Source: Thermoplasmatota archaeon (GTDB lineage: Archaea > Thermoplasmatota > Thermoplasmata > Thermoplasmatales > Thermoplasmataceae). From it: 14,509 bases of DNA. The DNA lies in contig JAMDCG010000056.1 of NCBI GenBank assembly GCA_023489425.1, positions 6,008 to 20,516 on the forward strand. The letters are read 5' to 3'. Positions within the stretch are counted from its first letter, which is position 1. Each line of letters opens with the position of its first letter. The translations under genes and the position numbers were made by a program. Under the pieces are notes generated by a model. The model made no database searches. It was not told the DNA's origin and saw only the letters and a program-made list of their open reading frames with translations. Positions 8,601-14,509 of this stretch are shown piece by piece.

Positions 8601-9295
8601 CCCTCTTCCTTAAAGTTATTTATGTCAACCGTTTTCAGCAGTGAGACCAGAGATGGTATTTCCAGATTCAGGTCAAGGGCTTCCAGATAATCAAGTATAT
8701 ATTCTGTATTTGTTGGATCAGCTATAGTTATTAATTTCAGGAATTTCAAAAGTTCTCTCTTCCCGTTGCTTGCCCTGTAATTCTTGGTGATTTCCTTGTT
8801 TATTACATATGAATTATTATCAATGTATCTTCTGAAAAGATTTTCATCAAAAATACCATTAGCGGAAAGTAGAAGTGCTGCATAATCCCACATATTTGTA
8901 AGTGAGGCTAACTCATTTATGTTATCAATAATATCCTGTGAGTTGAACAATTTTATATTTGACTTTAGATATTCTTTCGCAAGTTCTGTATTTTTTTCGT
9001 TTACCAGTGATTTGGTATAGAATGATTGAATTATTTCGCTATCCTTGTTTGCAAGATAAAAATATTTATATATCCTGGAGTCCCAAACGTGCATATTGAC
9101 CCAGAGCTCCCTGACAACAGTGTCAATTTTTGCCCTGATTTCAGTATCGTTTTGAATAAGAAGTATGTAATCAGGAACCTGCAAAACCTTTGTCATTTTA
9201 GTTAATTGTTCCTGCCTTTCTACTACATCTTTCGAATCCAGAAATCTATCAATTATCTTGTTTAGATTTCTTTTCGAATCATCGCTATCCAACAT
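5654..9295 (-). CDS. Giant TPR/alpha-solenoid protein of unknown function
   Basis: The protein has 1213 residues, no signal peptide and no membrane segment, so it is probably cytoplasmic. It is almost entirely helical, with degenerate TPR-like pairs. Clearer units lie near residues 240-280 (GEYQKAIDILQRV), 310-360 (NYREALDYL, GDYKKAKTTM), 785-835 (DPVSAEHFFRKSLQ, GKFKESEAFI) and 930-960 (GKFEEANTDCLQYL). The last 85 or so residues, with LPIFFLGNGSKD and SNPFVYSVKF, look like a separate small domain rather than TPR. TPR solenoids act as protein-binding scaffolds; the partner is not evident. Its stop overlaps the start of the pseudo-site-2 protease gene (TAATG), making that membrane protein the first candidate partner. 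I know no named family of this architecture. Confidence 0.85.
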   Translation of the reverse strand: MLDSDDSKRNLNKIIDRFLDSKDVVERQEQLTKMTKVLQVPDYILLIQNDTEIRAKIDTVVRELWVNMHVWDSRIYKYFYLANKDSEIIQSFYTKSLVNEKNTELAKEYLKSNIKLFNSQDIIDNINELASLTNMWDYAALLLSANGIFDENLFRRYIDNNSYVINKEITKNYRASNGKRELLKFLKLITIADPTNTEYILDYLEALDLNLEIPSLVSLLKTVDINNFKEEGSLLRLSSLFIKVGEYQKAIDILQRVISVSQNNQEAIELYVEALRKSGEWELIVSFLARRKSLLRSTKQLEETFVEACVKIKNYREALDYLSSLGPETDFSQKSILYIAQLYLYEGDYKKAKTTMARATRETANSKLGLKLDAEISRQEGKENEYFQKCIKYIAESPDDSSFIIVVLRELETRKLWNKILEISQIQNIDRNNQEILPFILLSSIETGRIKEALELFRNIDFQYLGDSIHIALLSSMRTNERWSIYSASSDKLPSQVKSYLDIIRDSIYGNVIKEKDSAAIQGLIEGEVLNNLISLNELWKHLDTIRYEEAESKINLILSQHGANPDQDISIYNYPRINILLKERNYEKASSILLNAIKDQDPYTTFYSIIAENTPRLNKTKIGRLESAYNQLSASPFRALLLQARLEEMDAENIIRETEAIVNSGGGLHVPWILIYERLLKIDETKLLNFIDLLEFSGVETIQSMRVLRQFRKRENSALDIINLDSKICRMRTSEEQDIINYILDLKEFGSKEELDSVINEYSALKLPAGINAMLGDYYLVNKDPVSAEHFFRKSLQEEPREETTGGLVESLIEQGKFKESEAFIEQLKNKSAFTLKLYEASGNVEKLAGTIKGISKIDGSMEVVLENIIDKYWENKIIRTQLIALLKKTSNTSLGLDISSRMISEQKSAESLEVLRMLFRNNPEDIRIITVLIEKLAEAGKFEEANTDCLQYLKMNTPRTDKIEVLARMERINFNNGLYKDVLKLYEMFPDLLNGDSTETVALTLIRTKNFDIAENLLSRQHQKTITQEKFTDLMNILKNTENRAEIIILSERLMKACIKHNKFLDKREAVMYTKIKVNMIDEIYEFLNSPSSLEGIDMDYLEQESCRIMKNIYKKTGISTVEELTLPIFFLGNGSKDIELVKMIKDYVDDSYYHFKVRQIPKDPLTIKLLQQAASMPYSNPFVYSVKFNLGIRGALKLKAAVQSLDGGFA

Positions 9296-9432
9296 GCTCT
9301 TTCTATTATACTATATCTGTATAATAATTTAATGAGTTTGTTCCCCTTTCAATAAGTTGCTTGTTACAGTTTGATTAATTTTTTTATAGTTCCACATGTT
9401 TTACTATTTTCAGTGAAATTCAAATGTATTGT

Positions 9433-9448
9433 TTTACCATATAGTAAA
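9433..9448. repeat. Inverted repeat TTTAC-6-GTAAA
   Basis: A five-base perfect stem with a six-base spacer (CATATA) lies in the intergenic region. It could be an operator half-site pair or a weak hairpin past the carbonic anhydrase gene. There is no T-run behind it on the minus strand, so a terminator role is not well supported. Such short AT-rich repeats also arise by chance. Confidence 0.3.
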
Positions 9449-9450
9449 TG

Positions 9451-9467
9451 ACCATTGAATTAATGGT
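9451..9467. repeat. Inverted repeat ACCATT-5-AATGGT
   Basis: A six-base perfect stem with the spacer GAATT lies three bases from the preceding inverted repeat and about 34 bases downstream of the carbonic anhydrase stop. With no adjoining T-run it is not a classic terminator. It may be an operator or chance structure. Confidence 0.3.
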
Positions 9468-9500
9468 GCTTTACAGTTAGAGAAATTGAATCCATTTATG

Positions 9501-9986
9501 CTAATCTTTCAGATAAGTGTCTTTCAGTTTCATATAATCCTCTGCGTTCCTTCGTGCCATTTTTTCATACTCAATCGAATTGGACATTATTTTTCCGGGA
9601 ATTCCAGCAACCATACTATTTTCAGGAATCTTTTTATTTTCCAGTATCACAGCCCCAGCTGCGATAACGGAACCATCGCCGATTACGCTTCCGTTCATTA
9701 TTATTGCACCCATTCCAACAAGACAATTATTTCCAATTGTACATCCGTGAACTACTGCATTATGCCCTATTGAAACATATTTTCCAACGTGAACATCGTA
9801 ACCTGGATCACAGTGTATTGTGACGTTGTCCTGAACGTTTGAGAAATCGTCTATTACTATAGAGCCTAGATCTCCCCTTATTGATGCAAAGTCAAAAACA
9901 GAACAGTCATTCCCTATTTTCACTCTTCCCCTTATTGAGCAGAGATCGGATATGAATGTGTTCCTGCCTATTATGATTTCATTCAT
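9501..9986 (-). CDS. Gamma-class carbonic anhydrase-like hexapeptide-repeat protein
   Basis: From the ATG at 9984-9986 the protein has 161 residues and folds as a left-handed beta-helix with a C-terminal helix. The zinc ligands of the gamma carbonic anhydrase family are all present: H58 (VTIH), H75 (SIGH) and H80 (VVHG). The companions R37 and D39 (IRGD) and Q52 (VQDN) are also there, and GMGAIIMNGSVIG follows as expected. The acidic loop of methanogen Cam is absent, so it is closer to CamH/YrdA-type proteins, many of which have unproven activity. The frame stays open for 40 more codons upstream, to 10106, but that part overlaps the S15 start on the other strand and does not look like the family; a TATA box about 22 bases before the chosen ATG supports the short form and a leaderless mRNA. 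Confidence 0.9.
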   Translation of the reverse strand: MNEIIIGRNTFISDLCSIRGRVKIGNDCSVFDFASIRGDLGSIVIDDFSNVQDNVTIHCDPGYDVHVGKYVSIGHNAVVHGCTIGNNCLVGMGAIIMNGSVIGDGSVIAAGAVILENKKIPENSMVAGIPGKIMSNSIEYEKMARRNAEDYMKLKDTYLKD

Positions 9987-10002
9987 ATTAAGGAAACGAG
10001 TC

Positions 10003-10013
10003 AATATATAACT
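10003..10013 (-). promoter_or_regulatory. TATA box for the carbonic anhydrase-like gene
   Basis: The minus strand reads AGTTATATATT, centred about 22 bases upstream of the ATG at 9986. Archaeal transcription starts about 25 bases from the box centre, so the mRNA would begin at or next to the start codon. No Shine-Dalgarno sequence is present, in keeping with leaderless initiation. Confidence 0.55.
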
Positions 10014-10050
10014 TATTTCCCATGCTTTATTCGCAGAAGTTGATGTAAGA

Positions 10051-10062
10051 TTAATAAATAAG
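10051..10062 (+). promoter_or_regulatory. TATA box for rps15
   Basis: TTAATAAATAAG lies about 35 bases before the rps15 ATG, predicting a transcript start near 10082 and a leader of about ten bases. GTGA at 10082-10085 could act as a short ribosome binding site. Together with the opposing box at 10003-10013 this makes a compact divergent promoter region of about 105 bases. Confidence 0.5.
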
Positions 10063-10091
10063 TAAACGATTAGGAAAAAAAGTGAAATCAT

Positions 10092-10532
10092 ATGGCGAGA
10101 ATGCATACAAGAAAGAAGGGGAAATCCGGTTCAAAGAATTCTTTTTACGGTGCAAACCACAATTGGGTGCAGCAAAGTCCAAAGGAATTGGAAGAAATCA
10201 TAATACAGCTTAGAAAAGATGGCTTAACTGCTTCTCAGATAGGGATTAAGTTAAGAGATTCATACGGCATCCCAAGAGTGAAGGCAGTCATGCATTCTAA
10301 GATGGGCGATATACTGGAAAAGAACAACTTAAAGAGCGACGTACCAGAAGATTTGATGAGCTTAATAAATACATACAAAAGAGTTTCTGCCCATATGTTG
10401 CTAAACAAGCGAGACCTCAACAATGGCAGAAAAAGAGCACTTATCATGTCAAAAATGTTGAGGCTAGTTAGATATTATAAGGAAAATGGGTATCTAAAAC
10501 ATGAATGGGAACTTAACAAGGTTCTTCAATAG
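10092..10532 (+). CDS. rps15: 30S ribosomal protein S15 (archaeal/eukaryotic S13e type)
   Basis: The 146 residues match the archaeal form, which is longer than bacterial S15 because of an N-terminal extension. The start MARMHTRKKGKSGSK is typical of archaeal S15. The C-terminal half carries the S15 core helices with VKAVMHSKMGDIL (64-76), the HMLLNKRDLNNGRKRAL region and RLVRYYKENGYL near the end. The protein binds the central domain of 16S rRNA in small-subunit assembly. The DHH nuclease gene begins two bases after its stop, so the two are very likely one transcript. Confidence 0.97.
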   Translation: MARMHTRKKGKSGSKNSFYGANHNWVQQSPKELEEIIIQLRKDGLTASQIGIKLRDSYGIPRVKAVMHSKMGDILEKNNLKSDVPEDLMSLINTYKRVSAHMLLNKRDLNNGRKRALIMSKMLRLVRYYKENGYLKHEWELNKVLQ

Positions 10533-10534
10533 GC

Positions 10535-11881
10535 ATGATTACTGATTTAATTAGCAAGGAATTTTCGGAATCCCTGGAAAAGGGAAAGAATTTTTTTTTA
10601 AAATATGACTATGTAAGGGTTCTTGCTCATTACGACGGGGATGGAACCAGTGCAAGTATAATATTAACAAAATTGCTTTTAAGAAATAATAAGAAATTTC
10701 ACCTTGGTTTTATCAAGGATCTATCCTCCGAGGGTTTTTCTAAACGAATAATGGAAGAACCGAATTTACCTACGATCGTAGTGGATGCAGGGTCTGATCA
10801 GTTGAAATTTGTCAAGGGTGATACTGCGGAAATCCTGGTTCTTGACCATCACTTCTACAGTGGTGGATCTAAAAATGAACTGAATATCAATGCCAGAGAT
10901 TATGGGATTGATGGGACCAGGGAAGCATGCGGAGCTACAATGGCATACGTTTTTGCCCTCTACCTTAGTGAGGATAATTCTGATCTTTTACCATTCATGA
11001 TATCAGGAGCAATAGCAGACAAGCAGGACCTATCCGGCTTTAGAGGACTCAATAAATCACTGATCGAGAAATACGGTAAAAATGTGGAGAGAAAACATGT
11101 GCTGAACCTTGATGGGGAATCTGTTCTTGATGCACTTGTATACTCTGTTGATCCGTTCATAAAAAACATTTCCGGATCACTTGAAGGAACAAGGAAAATA
11201 CTTGAAAAACTGTCCATAAATCCTGAAACAAGGCCCGAGGATATGACAAAAGATGATACATTGAAACTTGGGAATTATCTTGGCTATCTTCTTTCATTTC
11301 AGGGTGCACATTCTGAGGCAATGTCATATCTGGAAAAGGATGAGCTATATTTCAGCAATGGTTTTTCAGCTTCATCACTGGCAAAAATAATTGATGCGAA
11401 CTCCAAAAATGGAGATAATAATATTCCAGTTGAATTTTTTATGGGGAATAACTCCCTTAGAAATGAAATGATTTCAAACAAGAGAAAGTACGAAACCAGG
11501 TTAATCGATTATATAACAAGATCATACAAATCTATTTCCAAGGAAAAGAACCTGCAATTCTTTTATGCCCCGGGATCAGAGATGGCTGGAGCCATTTCTG
11601 GACAGCTTATGCTCTACCTCCTTGACCAGGATAAACCAGTGATCGGCTTTAATGTAGGAGATGACAGTACACTGATTTCATCGAGGGGAAACAGGAGAAT
11701 GGTTGAAAAGGGACTCAATCTATCCCTGGTAATGAAGGAATGCACAGAGAAGGTAGGAGGCTCTGGTGGAGGTCATGACATAGCTGCAGGTGGATCGATT
11801 CCAAGGGGGATGGAAAGGCAGTTTATTGAAATTGCAGATGAAATGATAGGCAAACAGTTGAATCCCATAAGAACTGAATAA
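10535..11881 (+). CDS. DHH-family phosphoesterase, archaeal RecJ/GAN-like nuclease
   Basis: The 448-residue protein has the two-domain DHH plus DHHA1 layout of RecJ-like nucleases. Metal-binding motifs are D34 and D36 in HYDGDGTSA (I), D84 in VVDAGS (II), D104-H105-H106 in LDHHFY (III) and D162 in SGAIADKQD (IV). The C-terminal DHHA1 glycine-rich substrate motif with GGGH is at about 408-420 and includes H414. All expected catalytic residues are intact. Archaeal members include GAN, a 5'-3' exonuclease that binds GINS in the replisome, and Cdc45-like proteins; the intact motifs favour an active nuclease here. The gene lies two bases behind rps15, a neighbourhood I recall for archaeal RecJ homologues. 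RNA versus DNA preference cannot be told from the sequence. Confidence 0.92.
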   Translation: MITDLISKEFSESLEKGKNFFLKYDYVRVLAHYDGDGTSASIILTKLLLRNNKKFHLGFIKDLSSEGFSKRIMEEPNLPTIVVDAGSDQLKFVKGDTAEILVLDHHFYSGGSKNELNINARDYGIDGTREACGATMAYVFALYLSEDNSDLLPFMISGAIADKQDLSGFRGLNKSLIEKYGKNVERKHVLNLDGESVLDALVYSVDPFIKNISGSLEGTRKILEKLSINPETRPEDMTKDDTLKLGNYLGYLLSFQGAHSEAMSYLEKDELYFSNGFSASSLAKIIDANSKNGDNNIPVEFFMGNNSLRNEMISNKRKYETRLIDYITRSYKSISKEKNLQFFYAPGSEMAGAISGQLMLYLLDQDKPVIGFNVGDDSTLISSRGNRRMVEKGLNLSLVMKECTEKVGGSGGGHDIAAGGSIPRGMERQFIEIADEMIGKQLNPIRTE

Positions 11882-11929
11882 ATAAACAGTCTCCAAATCA
11901 ACTTGGAATGTTCATTGGACATACAAAAA

Positions 11930-11938
11930 CTTTTTAAT
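11930..11938 (+). promoter_or_regulatory. TATA box of the RuvC-like gene, leaderless type
   Basis: CTTTTTAAT is centred about 27 bases before the ATG at 11962, which places the transcript start at the start codon. No Shine-Dalgarno sequence precedes the ATG, in agreement with leaderless translation. The gene is therefore probably transcribed apart from the upstream DHH gene, in an 80-base gap that shows no clear terminator. Confidence 0.55.
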
Positions 11939-11961
11939 GCTTCAATTCATTTGATTACTGA

Positions 11962-12609
11962 ATGGCAAGGTTGGGAATTTACACCCTTGATTTCAGATTC
12001 TATTATAGAGTGCTTCATCTGTTGAAAGAATGGGATGTGCCTTTTGTTTCCATCGAAAAGCCTGATGATATACCATCAGATGTACCTGTTGTACTAAGTT
12101 CTGTTGATGATATTGTTATTCAATTTGAGCAGATTCGGGATAATGATGCAATGAAGGCAATAAGACGGGCAGTACCATACCTGCTGGACAAGAAATTATT
12201 CAACGAGATATTCATAGGAATTGATCCTGGACCTAAGCCCGGTGTGGCTGTGCTTGCAGATAGAGTTTTGATTGAGGCGTTTGAGCTAGGTGATGTCTTT
12301 TCTGTTGCGGAAAACATAGAGAATATAATAACGGGGTATAACACTAATTTTATGTCCATAAGAATAGGAAATGGAGATAAGCCAAACAGGGAGAAGATAA
12401 TCCAGGAACTTAGAAATGTGGATGTACCGATTGATATTGTTGATGAGGATGGAACAAGTATGCCCCATAAAACCCATGATAATATCATCTCAGCTGCGAG
12501 GATAGCTAATATAGAGAATTTTAACAAAGAAAAAGTATCAAGAGCGAAGAAAAGCAAGAGAAGAACACAGATAGAAAAAGAGTTTGTAACAATAAAAGCG
12601 TTTTTATAA
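11962..12609 (+). CDS. Predicted RNase H-fold (RuvC/YqgF-like) nuclease-family protein
   Basis: The 215-residue protein has an N-terminal region of about 80 residues and then a core starting with FIGIDPGPKPGVAVL (84-98), the first strand pattern of RuvC-like RNase H folds with D88 as likely first metal ligand. E105/E108, the IRIGNG strand end (133-138), D161-E162-D163 followed by GTS, and THDNIISAARIA (171-182) match the order of the remaining acidic positions, the last resembling the C-terminal Asp helix of RuvC. A lysine/arginine-rich tail (about 190-207) could bind nucleic acid. It is probably a structure-specific nuclease or a relative that has kept the fold; no substrate can be named. 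The N-terminal region is not recognised. The neighbouring DHH nuclease suggests DNA or RNA metabolism. Confidence 0.75.
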   Translation: MARLGIYTLDFRFYYRVLHLLKEWDVPFVSIEKPDDIPSDVPVVLSSVDDIVIQFEQIRDNDAMKAIRRAVPYLLDKKLFNEIFIGIDPGPKPGVAVLADRVLIEAFELGDVFSVAENIENIITGYNTNFMSIRIGNGDKPNREKIIQELRNVDVPIDIVDEDGTSMPHKTHDNIISAARIANIENFNKEKVSRAKKSKRRTQIEKEFVTIKAFL

Positions 12610-13491
12610 TCATTTTTTAGCAATCTTCTTTGGTTTTTCCTTTCTATTCCTCCATTTAGGTTGCTTTGTACCTCTTCCTCTGCCAGAGGACAGAACTAGA
12701 AAAACCATGAATACGATTACTACTCCTGAAATATAGTATATCCAGTTATAGTTTGCAGGCGTTCCATAGAAGAACTTTGATGAGTATGAAACTGAAACAC
12801 CGTTTTTATAGGAAGCTGCATTTAAGACCTTCACCTCAAGGGTATTTACCTTGCCGTAATCAAGAACGTTTGAACTGACGGTGATGTTTAGTTTTTCCTT
12901 CGAATAAGGAGTAAGCTTGCTGATCGTATCCGTTTTGAATGTCGCTCCGTTTATTATGAAGCTTATTGAAACATTGTAATATGGTATGTAATTTGAATTA
13001 TACACTTCAGCATATAACTTTACAGGAGCGTAAACACTTACGTGGAAGTTTGATGTGTAATTGACAGGAGTTCCATAGAAAGTTGCGGTGAGAAATACTG
13101 TACCATATATTGTCTGGTTATCTGCCTCAGGGGCTGTAATATTAAATTCGAAATAACCTGTTGCAGAGGTCTCATGCGTTGAGTTAAGTGGTGACATTCC
13201 CTTGTCATAGTTTGCTCCAAGATACAATGTAGCAGTATAATTAGAATAGCCTGATGTTGCATTTACAAACATCGTGAAATGCTGTCCCTCATAAACTGCA
13301 GAAATTGGAGACAATACTGCTGAAAAACCATTAGTCGATGTGTAGGGTATTGCCTCTCTGGCCAGAACTCTTGGAGAAAAACTATCATTTTGGTGTGTAA
13401 GATTAGAATTCTGCGTAAGAAATGTTGAAGGAACAGCCATGACTATTAGCGCAAATGCGATTAAGATTATGATTACTGATTTCTTATTCAT
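12610..13491 (-). CDS. Secreted, C-terminally membrane-anchored surface protein
   Basis: The 293 residues start with a signal peptide or anchor (MNKK followed by hydrophobic residues 5-24). The exterior part (about 25-247) is rich in beta-prone, Tyr/Ser/Thr/Asn-rich sequence with about ten N-glycosylation sequons (NxS/T), arranged as probably two immunoglobulin-like domains. A membrane helix at about 248-267 (WIYYISGVVIVFMVFLVL) is followed by a 24-residue strongly basic cytoplasmic tail ending in PKKIAKK. No enzyme motif is visible. The start overlaps the upstream gene's stop (ATGA), and that gene encodes a protein of the same layout, so the two probably work together at the cell surface. 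The function is unknown; cell envelope or adhesion roles are guesses. Its stop abuts the stop of the opposing RuvC-like gene with no gap. Confidence 0.8.
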   Translation of the reverse strand: MNKKSVIIILIAFALIVMAVPSTFLTQNSNLTHQNDSFSPRVLAREAIPYTSTNGFSAVLSPISAVYEGQHFTMFVNATSGYSNYTATLYLGANYDKGMSPLNSTHETSATGYFEFNITAPEADNQTIYGTVFLTATFYGTPVNYTSNFHVSVYAPVKLYAEVYNSNYIPYYNVSISFIINGATFKTDTISKLTPYSKEKLNITVSSNVLDYGKVNTLEVKVLNAASYKNGVSVSYSSKFFYGTPANYNWIYYISGVVIVFMVFLVLSSGRGRGTKQPKWRNRKEKPKKIAKK

Positions 13492-14509
13492 TTTCTCTTT
13501 CTCCCCCTTATAGCAACTCCAGCTATCCCACCAATTACTGCTATGGCAATTATGATAAGCCCGTACTCAACTGTTACAAATGGATCACCAGTATAGTTAG
13601 ATAAGATCCCGGGGCCCTTTGAGTAAACAGTTATTCCAGGGGCACCCGGAGATGTATAATGAATACTGACATATCTCACAACGCTGGTATTTGTCAGGTT
13701 AGCATTAATGGTAATATCAAATGAAGGCGATGGAACTTTTCCCGGCTTGAAAATAATATTTATTACCTTTGTTTGGGAGTAATTCAGTGTTATGTATCGA
13801 ACCGTGTTCCCATTATACTGGAAACTCACGTTCCAGGAGTCGTGAATCAATGTCTGAATACTCGATGAATTCATTGAAAGACTGATATTATCGACGGAGT
13901 TCCCCGTATTAATGAGTTTATATGACAATACTGATGTTCCGTTATTGTAACTTGGAGCCGTGTAAACCTGCTGTATTTCAAAGTTTGCATATTTAGTTAT
14001 GTTGACCTTAACGAAATCTTGAGTGGATCCTCCAGAGTATTTGATTTCTACTGGGATTTTGTTTATTCCCTCCGGTACCATTGCAGTATTGTTCAGTACC
14101 AATTGCAATTTTACTGAACCGTTTATTGGTAGATTATTTATTGTAGTCCTATTAAATTTCATAGCCCAGGCGCTGCTCCCAGAAGATAATGTTATATTTT
14201 CCATGGAATTTAAGTGATTCGTTAATGTTAGGTAATAGGTTACAGAGTTATATTCTGATGTTTTACTTATGATATTCTGGGATATGGTTATATTTCCCAA
14301 TAAAACCTTGCTCAGTATCAGGTTAATGTCTTTTGTTGTATTTGTGAATACTGTCTTTGAAGCTTCATATAAATAAGATGTCTTGAATCCATTTACAGTT
14401 GCACTACTTGAGACATAGGATGAAAATGAATAATTCTCTGATGGTAAAATTAAGGGATACCCATCGGATGTTACCCTGAATAGTTCATTATTGAGTGTCA
14501 CATTTACAG
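13488..14509 (-). CDS. Surface protein with NEW3-like domains and C-terminal anchor (5' end outside window)
   Basis: The frame is open to the window edge, so the N-terminus with any signal peptide is missing. A GTG at 14499-14501 could be read as a start but has no supporting signal, and the codons upstream stay open. The visible 337-340 residues hold two beta-sandwich units that look like NEW3/CARDB-type domains: one around 60-165 (YYLTLTNHLNSMENITLS, then a W and later a VEIKYSGGS strand) and one around 185-280 (LSYKLINTGNSVDNISLS). About sixteen N-glycosylation sequons are present. A membrane helix (about 313-331) and the short basic tail RGRKRK end the protein. Domain assignment is from sequence pattern only. 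It overlaps the next gene as ATGA. Confidence 0.75.
   Translation of the reverse strand, partial: VNVTLNNELFRVTSDGYPLILPSENYSFSSYVSSSATVNGFKTSYLYEASKTVFTNTTKDINLILSKVLLGNITISQNIISKTSEYNSVTYYLTLTNHLNSMENITLSSGSSAWAMKFNRTTINNLPINGSVKLQLVLNNTAMVPEGINKIPVEIKYSGGSTQDFVKVNITKYANFEIQQVYTAPSYNNGTSVLSYKLINTGNSVDNISLSMNSSSIQTLIHDSWNVSFQYNGNTVRYITLNYSQTKVINIIFKPGKVPSPSFDITINANLTNTSVVRYVSIHYTSPGAPGITVYSKGPGILSNYTGDPFVTVEYGLIIIAIAVIGGIAGVAIRGRKRK

Larger units (their letters stand above)
9296..9500. other. Intergenic region with promoter of the TPR gene and two small inverted repeats
   Basis: This AT-rich gap lies between two minus-strand genes. Nearest the TPR start, the minus strand reads TTAAATTATTATAC (9319-9332), a TATA box candidate about 25-30 bases before the ATG, with a second option around 9304-9317. 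Two inverted repeats sit in the distal half. No convincing gene is seen on either strand. Confidence 0.5.

Noticed and set aside
9987..10106. Forty-codon N-terminal extension of the carbonic anhydrase-like frame, with a hydrophobic stretch like a signal peptide
   Set aside because: It overlaps the S15 start on the other strand, runs through the divergent promoter region, and a TATA box lies just upstream of the internal ATG where the family homology begins.
12120..12623. Open frame of 167 codons on the minus strand inside the RuvC-like gene, with hydrophobic content
   Set aside because: It is antisense to a gene with clear family motifs, and its hydrophobicity is that expected from the complement of charged codons. 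No promoter or ribosome binding site was seen.
14499..14501. GTG as the true start of the longer surface protein
   Set aside because: The frame continues open to the window edge, no ribosome binding site can be seen, and a surface protein should begin with a signal peptide, which is absent here.

Overview
The window looks like chromosomal DNA of an aerobic archaeon, most likely a member of the Thermoplasmatales (Ferroplasma/Cuniculiplasma-like). The evidence is an archaeal-type ribosomal protein S15, an archaeal MBF1 with an N-terminal zinc ribbon, a DHH nuclease downstream of S15, TATA-box promoters placed for leaderless or near-leaderless transcripts, AT-rich DNA with AGA/AGG arginine codons, and a copper-based terminal oxidase without cytochrome c. 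The order-level assignment is inference. No rRNA, tRNA, CRISPR array, insertion sequence or obvious mobile element was seen.

Positions 1-4471 (minus strand) hold a tightly packed respiratory operon. In transcription order it encodes a small two-helix membrane protein, oxidase subunit II with an intact CuA site, oxidase subunit I with all heme and CuB ligands, a membrane-anchored type 1 copper protein, heme O synthase, and an unknown multi-pass membrane protein cut by the window edge. The genes overlap or lie 0-6 bases apart. Subunit I has features of the B family (HPIVY rather than HPEVY), and the short subunit II fits this. The copper protein is the likely electron donor to CuA. No subunit III and no heme A synthase are seen.

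Positions 4515-9295 (minus strand) hold a TPR-type protein of 1213 residues coupled by a TAATG overlap to a membrane protein that resembles site-2 proteases but has lost the whole HExxH motif, followed by mbf1 with its own promoter. The giant TPR protein plus inactive protease homologue is the most unusual pairing here.

Positions 9501-12609 hold information-processing and housekeeping genes around a divergent promoter: a gamma-class carbonic anhydrase-like protein on the minus strand, and on the plus strand ribosomal protein S15, a DHH/RecJ-like nuclease and, behind its own leaderless-type promoter, a RuvC-like RNase H-fold protein.

Positions 12610-14509 (minus strand) hold two coupled genes for surface proteins with many N-glycosylation sequons, beta-rich extracellular regions and a C-terminal membrane anchor with a basic tail. 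The upstream one is cut by the window edge.
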